Shown here: positions 27,794-34,325 of the stretch, piece after piece
Layout: the number at the start of each line of letters is the position of its first letter
How positions within the stretch are numbered: the first letter of the stretch is position 1
Source of the DNA: Uliginosibacterium sp. 31-16
Lineage (GTDB): Bacteria > Pseudomonadota > Gammaproteobacteria > Burkholderiales > Rhodocyclaceae
Assembly (NCBI RefSeq): GCF_030730865.1
Contig: NZ_JAVALZ010000001.1
Coordinates: 1,178,001 to 1,242,000, forward strand
Length of the DNA stretch: 64,000 bases
Direction: 5' to 3'
The notes under the pieces: model-generated
Seen by the model: the letters and a program-made list of their open reading frames with translations, nothing else
Told to the model about the DNA's origin: nothing
Databases searched by the model: none
Translations under genes and position numbers: made by a program

Positions 27794-29392
27794 TTAGGCG
27801 CAGTCATTGGGAGTTACATCCTCAAAGAAGTTAACCATACCTAATAATATTTGATCAAATTCCGCTTGATAGCTGTTCTCATTAATGTCTAGCCGCGCAA
27901 TCGCCTTGTCATACTCCGTGCCTTTACGGTGGGCTACGCCGGTTGACCTGACGGATTGAATGCCACGAAGCAGTGTTACGTGCGTCGTCGCTTCTGGAAC
28001 TTGGAATTTACTTAGCAACGCTTCGATTAATGCGATAGATTTGCTGTCAGGATCTGTAGTGCCGAGGAATTTACGAAGGTCCTTGATGTTTACAGAGTCG
28101 ATCGTTGTCTTTGTAAGCGCTAGAATTTGTGAGTCGAATTCTGACTGCTCATTACCTAGCATAGAGCGTATAGAGTTTAGAAAGTGCTCATCTTTATCTG
28201 ACAGGGGGAGAAAAAGCGTCCATCCATATTTCTCTTTCCACGCCTCTTGAAGTAGCCTGTACTTGCTCTTGAATTTGTGTTCTGGGTTCTCTGGGTCAAA
28301 GAAGTTGCCCATGAAGCTTCTTTGGAAATTCGTTTTGCTTATCTTTCTTCCGTCAGGGAAAATATTGAAACTCTTCCAGTAAATTTGCTCTTTCTCTGGC
28401 AAGTCTTTTCCGAGATCGCCCAGAAAAACAGAAACATGACTAGGCGAATTGTTGTCAAGCCTGAGGCTCCATGCCCCGCGTCGGTGTAGATGGCCATCGC
28501 TTATTTCATATTCGGATGCCCCGTAGTATTTTTGCATTACTTCCTTGCGAAAAAATACCGGTGTTAGATAGTGAGGGGCATCAGGGTTTGCACCGAAATA
28601 ATTGGCAAGGAGATCTGGGTTGCAGGTAAATTTTTCTGGATCATCATTGTCGCCGCCGATAATAAAATCTTCGTAGTCTTTACATTTTTTAAATGGCCAA
28701 ACGCCACAGCTTTCAATCGGGCCGCATTCAATAAGCTTTTTGCCAAGAATCCTAGAGAAAGATGTGTATCCCTTTGAGTAAGATTGACCCGAATAGATAG
28801 TGTACTTTAGTGATCCGTTCGATTCTTCTGCGTTGAATTTGATAGAAAAACCAAAATGCCTTGTGAGCTCAAAGTACAGCAGGAGGTGCATTTGCTTTGC
28901 GGCCATGAATGAGCGCAAATGCGCCCTCCGAATTTTTACTTCGTTATCGGTTATCTTTATAACTTCTACTTCATCCCCTGCGTCATCAAAGGCTAAGTAT
29001 GAGGAACCACCATGTTGGCAATAAAGGTTGTGAAATAAACGAAACTCTTCAAGAACCTCAATGTAGTCGTCTTTTCTCCCATGAAAGTCTCGATTAAGAA
29101 CAAGCCTCAAGTACCCTTCATCAGCATTGATGTAATAGCTTGTTACTTCATCGCCGTTTTCATATGACGTGCAAAACCCCGGACCTCCGGCGCCTATCAT
29201 CAAGTCCCAACTTGGCTGACTCAGCGCAATCTCCGTCCTTTCAGGATTTACGAGTGCGCAGTACATTCCGCCATCTTCGCTTCCACCAGCGATGGGAATT
29301 CGCTTGTATACCGTTACCCAGTTTTCCTCACCATGATTTTTGGTGATAAAGGAAATGAAGTCATCAAATGGATTGGTGCTCATGTCTAGCAT
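27794..29392 (-). CDS. Cassette-borne protein of unknown function with HEPN-like C-terminal motif
   Basis: 532 residues (or 529 from the ATG at 29383). The gene is clearly AT-richer than all neighbours and uses codons rare in them, so it was acquired. No signal peptide or membrane helix. The N-terminal 340 residues match nothing I recognise; they contain several Asp/Glu-rich strands and paired cysteines (IECGPIESCGVWPFKKCKD). Residues about 410-532 are helical and carry RSTGVAHRKG (R482-H488), an R-x5-H motif as in HEPN RNases, preceded by LLRGIQSV. HEPN proteins are often toxins or abortive-infection effectors; that role here is inferred. The 5' and 3' untranslated segments to the core sites are very short, as in integron cassettes. 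Confidence 0.75.
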   Translation of the reverse strand: MLDMSTNPFDDFISFITKNHGEENWVTVYKRIPIAGGSEDGGMYCALVNPERTEIALSQPSWDLMIGAGGPGFCTSYENGDEVTSYYINADEGYLRLVLNRDFHGRKDDYIEVLEEFRLFHNLYCQHGGSSYLAFDDAGDEVEVIKITDNEVKIRRAHLRSFMAAKQMHLLLYFELTRHFGFSIKFNAEESNGSLKYTIYSGQSYSKGYTSFSRILGKKLIECGPIESCGVWPFKKCKDYEDFIIGGDNDDPEKFTCNPDLLANYFGANPDAPHYLTPVFFRKEVMQKYYGASEYEISDGHLHRRGAWSLRLDNNSPSHVSVFLGDLGKDLPEKEQIYWKSFNIFPDGRKISKTNFQRSFMGNFFDPENPEHKFKSKYRLLQEAWKEKYGWTLFLPLSDKDEHFLNSIRSMLGNEQSEFDSQILALTKTTIDSVNIKDLRKFLGTTDPDSKSIALIEALLSKFQVPEATTHVTLLRGIQSVRSTGVAHRKGTEYDKAIARLDINENSYQAEFDQILLGMVNFFEDVTPNDCA

Positions 29393-29408
29393 CTCAATGA
29401 GTACGGCT

Positions 29409-29415
29409 GTCTAAC
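29409..29415 (-). repeat. Cassette boundary core site GTTAGAC
   Basis: On the minus strand GTTAGAC, preceded by TTCAAATTTATC, resembles the L'-R' half of an attC or attI site. It lies 16 bp upstream of the ATG at 29392 and marks the proximal end of the cassette whose distal end is at 27709. No complete partner arm is visible upstream. Confidence 0.5.
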
Positions 29416-29559
29416 GATAAATTTGAACAGCAAAATTGCGCCCTAACATTCCGGTCTGCTGTATAAATCCCCGGATAGAATCTCACGCAGAGCGGCTTCC
29501 TGCCTACGTCTCCGTGAAGTTCGGGTGCTTATTCACCTTATTAAATTGGGACAAAAAGA

Positions 29560-29634
29560 AGCAGCCGACGGCTAAGGCACAAACGTACGCAAAAGGGACT
29601 GGCGGCTGCTTTGCAGGCGGTTGTTGGCCGTCGG
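29560..29634. repeat. Nested inverted repeats, noncoding
   Basis: CCGACGGC (29565-29572) pairs with GCCGTCGG (29627-29634), and AGCAGCCG (29560-29567) can alternatively pair with CGGCTGCT (29603-29610). The flanking 29416-29746 has no credible gene. Possibly another decayed recombination site or IS end. Confidence 0.35.
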
Positions 29635-29746
29635 ATTCTGGCCGATTGTACGCATTCGGCATCCTCGACGCAGCCCCGGAGAGGCAAGGCGCCTTTCAGG
29701 CGCTGATGCGGCACGTAGGGCGCGGGTGAGCGCCACGGGGCTCAGG

Positions 29747-29872
29747 GCCGGTGGCGCTGGTATTCCCCGGCGTAGCCGAAACGCGTGCCTTGAAGGCTTG
29801 CCGGGAATGGCTCGGGTCTGTGACGCCAGAGCCTTGGCGCCGCAGTTCGCGGGCGTAGATGATGCGGTAGCG
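29747..29872 (-). pseudogene. Decayed fragment of an AraC regulator 3' end
   Basis: The first 75 or so bases (GCCGGTGGCGCTGGTATTCC and onward) match 32272-32347, the C-terminal coding end of the AraC gene at 32257-33075, almost base for base. There is a one-base deletion, several substitutions, and then an internal deletion of about 28 bp before the homology resumes around CAGTTCGCGGGCG. No open frame is kept. It lies about 2.5 kb from the intact gene in the same orientation. Confidence 0.7.
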
Positions 29873-29933
29873 TCAGAGAAGATCGCTTACGCGAACCATT
29901 GAGGATGGGGGCCTGACAGGCCCGCTTTATTGA

Positions 29934-30380
29934 CTAGTGGGGCATCTCTGCAAAGCGTACCTGCAGTTCGGACGGAGCCGCTTTACCCAGTACGGAACAG
30001 CTCGCACCTTCTGCGTGTGCGCATTGGCCGTGGAGGGTTCGCACGCCATCCTTGAGGATGAAAAAGGTGGCGTAGTAACTGAGGTCGGCGCGATAAGGCT
30101 GATTCAGGTTTACCGAAAACTTTTCAACCGTCTCAGTGCCAGCCTGGTGCTTGAAGCCCGGAATGTCAGCCTTGCCAACGACCTCGGCAGGTCGGTCAGC
30201 TACCCGCGGATCACGGGCAAAAACACGGATCTCCAGCTGATGTCTGTCGAAACCGGCAATGGATGCCGGGACATGAAGTTCGCCATACACGCATTTTTCT
30301 TCATTCATGGCCAGCGCCTCATTGATCCAGATGACTGTAAAGGCCGCCAGCAGAATCGACTTCCATTTTCCATGCACCAC
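29934..30380 (-). CDS. Small exported protein of unknown function
   Basis: 148 residues from a GTG at 30380, chosen because AGGAGG (30392-30387) lies six bases upstream; a second GTG follows directly at 30377. A signal peptide (WKSILLAAFTVIWINEALA) is followed by a mature chain of about 120 residues with four cysteines (EKCVYGELHVP, GQCAHAEGASCSV), probably disulfide-bonded in the periplasm. No family recognised. It is downstream of the astacin gene on the same strand (101 bp gap). Confidence 0.65.
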   Translation of the reverse strand: MVHGKWKSILLAAFTVIWINEALAMNEEKCVYGELHVPASIAGFDRHQLEIRVFARDPRVADRPAEVVGKADIPGFKHQAGTETVEKFSVNLNQPYRADLSYYATFFILKDGVRTLHGQCAHAEGASCSVLGKAAPSELQVRFAEMPH

Positions 30381-30417
30381 CAACAACCTCCTGACCAACA
30401 ATCACGACTGCGCGCTA

Positions 30418-30443
30418 CCCGCTTGCCGGAAACGACAAGCGGG
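30418..30443 (-). terminator. Possible stem-loop after the protease gene
   Basis: CCCGCTTG / CAAGCGGG, eight pairs with a ten-base loop, about 39 bp past the protease stop. There is no T-tract, so function as an intrinsic terminator is uncertain. Confidence 0.4.
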
Positions 30444-30481
30444 CCGTCTGCACAATATAACCAGGAAAAATCAGCGTCTGA

Positions 30482-31759
30482 TCAATTCTGGTAGGAGCAT
30501 TTCTTCACACGTCCGGCCTTCGGATCAGCACCAAATGCTGCGATCGTGCAGGCCGTTCTGTTGCCGACGCCCACTTTTTTCGCAACCCACGAACCCGAGC
30601 GTCCGAAAGCCACCCAACCCGTGCCCTTGCGCACGGTGCAGGTCGCGTTCTCATTGGAACACTTGCTGAACCCGTTTGGATAGTCGCCAGAGCCTGTCAG
30701 GACCGGAGCACCACCGCCAGAAGAGGAACTGCTGGACGATGAGGACGAAGAACTGCTGGATGAAGATGAACTGCTGCTGGACGAAGATGAAGATGATGAT
30801 GATGAGGAAGAAGAGCTGCTGCTGGACGAGGAGGAGGACGAACTGCTTGGCGGGTAAAAGTGATTGATCGAAGCAGCATCACCAGCACTCAATACAGTCG
30901 AGAATCCGAAAGATCCAATAGGAATGCTGCTGCTCTTCGGAACCATGGTCGGCAGATTGGTCTTGGAGAAAGCGTAAGCGTCGTAAATCATGATTGAGGC
31001 AAAATCAAAATTACCGTAAGGCTCTGCGACGCTCGTCGGAATCTTGTCAAAGTTGTATTCCATCCCGCTCGTGACATTGGCGAGATTGATGGTCAGGTAG
31101 TTATCACGGTCTGCACGGGATTGCTCGTGAAACCAGCCCATGGCGTGCATCATTTCATGGGCAATAACTTCTGGGTACTCGCAGCCTGTTCCGATAGACA
31201 GATCCTGCTTTCCTCCTACCATGCCGACGCTGGACCAGCAGCCATCGCCGGGATAGAAGCGAACGTAGTTTGCCTGTGTTGTCCTCGTGACGAACTTGAC
31301 CGCTGTACGCGAAGAGATCAGGTTCAGCCCGTTGCTGATCGCCTCGCGACCCTTGGCATTCATCGCAGCATCAACAGTGTAATAAACCGTATTGCTCGGC
31401 CATATGGCCACGCCGGACGTCACGCCGTTATTGCTGCCGTTCGGGCCGGGCAGAGACACTGCTGAGTCGAGTCTCACTCCACCCGACCCCGATTTCTGCG
31501 CAGTCTGGCGCTTGAAAATATTGCGGATGCCGCTCTGTTTCACAGACTGCGGACTGCCGACCATCATGTCGTCAATCATGGCGCGGCCATTGATGACGCG
31601 ATAATGCATTTTGTGACTGGTGCCCTGGATATACGCCTCACGCAATTCACCCGACACCGTGCTTTTCCGATGAGGCGCTGAATGCGAATTTTCAGCCATC
31701 ACGGCGGGTGCCATCATGACGGCAAGCATTGCAACCGAGGTACGTTTTAAACAGATCAT
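30482..31759 (-). CDS. Secreted astacin-family (M12A) zinc metalloprotease with poly-serine linker
   Basis: 425 residues from the ATG at 31759, preceded by AGGGAGAAAA. Signal peptide about 1-22 (VAMLAVMMAPAVMA), propeptide-like segment to about 95, catalytic domain about 110-300 with the zinc motif HEMMHAMGWFHEQSR and a Met-turn-like SIMIYD. A run of exactly 43 serines (30719-30847), encoded by mixed serine codons, links it to a C-terminal Cys-rich module (CSNENATCTVRKGTGWVAFG to KKCSYQN). Related modules and poly-Ser linkers occur in secreted polysaccharide-degrading enzymes of Saccharophagus/Cellvibrio types. Likely an extracellular protease with a binding domain; the substrate is unknown. 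Confidence 0.9.
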   Translation of the reverse strand: MICLKRTSVAMLAVMMAPAVMAENSHSAPHRKSTVSGELREAYIQGTSHKMHYRVINGRAMIDDMMVGSPQSVKQSGIRNIFKRQTAQKSGSGGVRLDSAVSLPGPNGSNNGVTSGVAIWPSNTVYYTVDAAMNAKGREAISNGLNLISSRTAVKFVTRTTQANYVRFYPGDGCWSSVGMVGGKQDLSIGTGCEYPEVIAHEMMHAMGWFHEQSRADRDNYLTINLANVTSGMEYNFDKIPTSVAEPYGNFDFASIMIYDAYAFSKTNLPTMVPKSSSIPIGSFGFSTVLSAGDAASINHFYPPSSSSSSSSSSSSSSSSSSSSSSSSSSSSSSSSSSSSSSSSSSSGGGAPVLTGSGDYPNGFSKCSNENATCTVRKGTGWVAFGRSGSWVAKKVGVGNRTACTIAAFGADPKAGRVKKCSYQN

Positions 31760-32111
31760 TTTTCTCCCTTTATGATTATTTGAAATGCATTGAGGTCTGT
31801 GCGGACTTGAATCCTGGAGGACTGTAGCAAGCTTCAATATCCTCAAACAAATCATCAAATAGGCAAAAAATGATTAAAGCGACGCCAGTAAAACCCCGGC
31901 CATGCGGCCTGTTTTGCCCGTTAAAAGCCAGCGTCACAGACAGGACAATCGATTGCTCCCGGCATGGAGCTCACCCTCTGGCGGAAAATCTGCAATAAAT
32001 CTGTTTTTCATCGCGCGACAAGCGTTCAGCCTCCCCGATTAACGGTGAAAACGCAGAACCGCCGGACCGGGTTGGGCAAAGCAGCATGAGCGGCCAGGCA
32101 ACCCGATGATT

Positions 32112-32260
32112 CTCAGAGGCTGTTCATGATCTTACTGCGAGGTCGTGATCAGGGCTCATGCGCTGCTCGGAATCCTCATTTATCAACATAAACTCCGGTT
32201 CCTGTGCTGCTCTTCACCCTGCTGACGACCTCTCGCTACAGATCGTGAACAGCCTCTCAG
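32112..32260. mobile_element. 149-bp MITE-like inverted-repeat element at the end of an AraC gene
   Basis: Left arm from 32112 (CTCAGAGGCTGTTCATGATC and on to about 32154) matches the reverse complement of the right arm 32217-32260 (CTGAGAGGCTGTTCACGATC and on) over about 43 bp with few mismatches and one-base gaps. The central 60 bp is unrelated and noncoding. Its right end contains the stop codon of the AraC gene. Upstream, 31760-32111 holds the protease promoter region and nothing else recognisable. Confidence 0.65.
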
Positions 32261-33075
32261 CAGGCCTGTGGCCGGTGGCGCTGGTATTCCCCCGGGGTAG
32301 CCGAAACGCGTGCCTTGAAGGCTTGCTGGAAATGGCTCTGGTCTGCGAAGCCGAGCTGGTAGCCGGCTTCGGCGATGCTGCAGCCTTGACGCAGCAGTTC
32401 GCGGGCGCGGTGGATGCGGCAGTCGAGCTGGAAGGCGTGCGGCGTCAGGCCGGTGTGAGTGCGGAAGGCGCGGATGAAGTGGTAGCGGCTCAGGCCGGCA
32501 CGCACGGCCAGTTCGCTCACGCGCCAGGGCTGGGCACAGTGCTCGCGCAGCAGGCGGCGGATGTCGTCCAGCCAGGCGGGAGGCGGCAGGTCCGGACGGG
32601 TGGCCTGCAGCAGCAAGGCGCTGGCGAAATCGATCAGGGCACCTTCCTTTTCCTCCACGGGGGCCGGACTGAACAGGATGGCATTGAGGGCCCGCAGTGC
32701 CTTGTAGCAGGCCGGGTCGCGCCGCACGATCGGGCCGCCCAGCTGCAAGCCGGGGTCGTCGGCGAGGCCTTCGGTTTGCAGCGCACGCAGCCAGTCTTCG
32801 TCCAGATACAGCATCTGGTAGCTCCAGGCTCCGCCTTCGACCGGATTGCAGGCGTGCAGGCGATGCGCGGGAATCACCACGATGTCGCCGGTGTGCAGGA
32901 AGTTCGGTTCGGCCTCATTCAGCGTCAGGCACGAGTGCCCCTGATCCACGGCGCCGACGGACAACACCGGATGCGTGTGGGCGCGATAGCAGGCGCGGCT
33001 GTGCTGCGCGCGCCGGCTCTCGGCGAAAGGCAGGGCGGGGTCGGACCAGAAATGCTGGGCACGCGGATCGGGCAT
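32257..33075 (-). CDS. AraC family transcriptional regulator
   Basis: 272 residues from the ATG at 33075. The N-terminal cupin-type arm (SRACYRAHTHPVLSVGAVDQG, GDIVVIPAHRLHACNPVEGG) is followed by two helix-turn-helix units at about 170-270: RVSELAVRAGLSRYHFIRAFRTHTG and SIAEAGYQLGFADQSHFQQAFKARVS. This is the layout of ligand-responsive AraC activators that often sit next to a LysE exporter gene, but here the neighbours are unrelated. The last codon and stop lie inside the 149-bp inverted-repeat element, so the C-terminus may have been altered by its insertion. A decayed copy of the 3' end is at 29747. Confidence 0.88.
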   Translation of the reverse strand: MPDPRAQHFWSDPALPFAESRRAQHSRACYRAHTHPVLSVGAVDQGHSCLTLNEAEPNFLHTGDIVVIPAHRLHACNPVEGGAWSYQMLYLDEDWLRALQTEGLADDPGLQLGGPIVRRDPACYKALRALNAILFSPAPVEEKEGALIDFASALLLQATRPDLPPPAWLDDIRRLLREHCAQPWRVSELAVRAGLSRYHFIRAFRTHTGLTPHAFQLDCRIHRARELLRQGCSIAEAGYQLGFADQSHFQQAFKARVSATPGEYQRHRPQAC

Positions 33076-33145
33076 GGTGTGGAGGCTAATCAAAAACCGC
33101 CGGCAGCGAAAGCGGGCAGGGAACCGGTTCAGCCCTGCCCGCCAG

Positions 33146-33242
33146 GCGGCTTCTGGCGGACTTCTTCAGTTACACCGGTCCAGAAGCCGCATCCCGTCTG
33201 GCTGAGCGCCATGGCATGCTGGAGAAGTCCGTCCGGTGCGGG
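33146..33242. repeat. Family 1 inverted repeat copy
   Basis: Left arm GCGGCTTCTGGCGGACTTC + TTCAG (33146-33169), right arm CTGGAGAAGTCCGTCCGG plus TGCGGG (33219-33242). A further degenerate half-copy (CCGCCGGACGGGCTTCTTCAG without its last base) is at 33322-33342. The whole gap 33076-33426 is repeat material plus the fkpA promoter region. Confidence 0.7.
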
Positions 33243-33426
33243 TCTTCACGATGCTTGCGCCCCCTCCTCTGCCGGGAACCTGCTGCGCGTCCGCCGGTCA
33301 CAGGCTGGCACCGGAAGCGCTCCGCCGGACGGGCTTCTTCAGCCATCCTCGGGCAAATCCAGTATTCTTGCGCTTCTCCGCGGCAATCAACGGCCCCGGC
33401 GATTCGCTTATCTCAAAGGAAAACCG

Positions 33427-34164
33427 ATGAAGAAACTTGCTTGTGTGCTGGCTGCAGTCCTGATCGCGCCGGCCGTGTTCGCCGCCGACATGACGGAAGA
33501 GCAGAAGACTTTTTATGCTGTTGGCGCGATGCTGGGCATGCAGGCCAAGACGCTGGACCCGGCCCCGGCTGACGCAGAAGCCATCAAGAAGGGTTTTGCC
33601 GACACGATCTCTGGTGGCAAAGCAGCGGTCGAGCTGGAAACTTACGGTCCGAAGATCCAGCAACTGGCGCAGGCACGTCGCGCTGCAGCACTGGAAAAGG
33701 CGGGCGCTGCGGGCAAGGAATTCGCCGAAAAGGCTGCCAAGGAAACCGGTGCGGTGAAGTCTGCTTCCGGCCTGGTGTATCTGTCGCTCAAGGACGGCAC
33801 GGGCGCCAGCCCGGCCGAGACCGACATCGTCAAGGTCAACTATGTCGGCAAGCTGGTCGACGGCAAGGAATTCGACAGCTCCTACAAGCGCGGCGAACCG
33901 GCCGAGTTCCCGCTCAATGGCGTGATCAAGTGCTGGACCGAAGGCGTGCAGAAGATGAAGGTTGGTGGCAAGGCCAAACTGACCTGCCCGCCGGCGATCG
34001 CCTATGGTGATAACGGCACCCCAGGCGGCCCGATTCCGGCCAACGCCACGCTGAGCTTCGAAGTCGAGCTGCTCGCCGTGACCAAGGCACCGGCCAAGGA
34101 AGCGCCGAAGTCGCAGATCAAGGCACCGGCCAAGAGCGCGGCCAAACCGGCCGAAAAGAAGTAA
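33427..34164 (+). CDS. fkpA: Exported FKBP-type peptidyl-prolyl isomerase (FkpA-like)
   Basis: 245 residues from the ATG at 33427, chosen for its signal peptide (KKLACVLAAVLIAPAVFAA). A much longer in-frame upstream extension runs antisense to the AraC gene and is not credible. An N-terminal helical dimerisation domain (about 20-120) precedes the FKBP domain: SGLVYLSLKDGTGASPAETD, VNYVGKLVDGKEFDSSYKRGEP, GVIKCWTEGVQKMKVGGK and AYGDNGTPGGPIPANATL. The C-terminus is a Lys/Ala/Pro-rich tail. A periplasmic folding catalyst. Confidence 0.92.
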   Translation: MKKLACVLAAVLIAPAVFAADMTEEQKTFYAVGAMLGMQAKTLDPAPADAEAIKKGFADTISGGKAAVELETYGPKIQQLAQARRAAALEKAGAAGKEFAEKAAKETGAVKSASGLVYLSLKDGTGASPAETDIVKVNYVGKLVDGKEFDSSYKRGEPAEFPLNGVIKCWTEGVQKMKVGGKAKLTCPPAIAYGDNGTPGGPIPANATLSFEVELLAVTKAPAKEAPKSQIKAPAKSAAKPAEKK

Positions 34165-34182
34165 TCATCCGCCGCACACCAG

Positions 34183-34206
34183 AAGCCGCCTGAGGGCGGC
34201 TTTTTT
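34183..34206 (+). terminator. Terminator of fkpA
   Basis: Stem AAGCCGCC / GGCGGCTT with loop TGAG and a run of six T at 34201-34206. Confidence 0.9.
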
Positions 34207-34325
34207 CTTGCCTGCAAGGGCAAGTCCGCCTTGTAGGCGCCGGCAGCCGGACGTGCGAGGTGTCATGCCAAGGCAATGCGCGGTAAGCTTCGCGACGGGG
34301 ACTTGGCTCGGAAGCGGACAACACG

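Noticed and set aside
30719..30847. Low-complexity GAAGATGAACTGCTG-like tract on the plus strand as a possible tandem repeat or CRISPR
   Set aside because: It is the poly-serine codon tract of the astacin gene; units are not constant and there are no spacers.
32158..33426. Long in-frame N-terminal extension of the FKBP protein
   Set aside because: It runs antisense to a well-supported AraC gene and through repeats; the signal peptide at 33427 marks the true start.
26407..34200. Integrase (intI), transposase or toxin-antitoxin pair in the accessory region
   Set aside because: All frames were examined and none contains a tyrosine recombinase, DDE transposase or small antitoxin-like gene.
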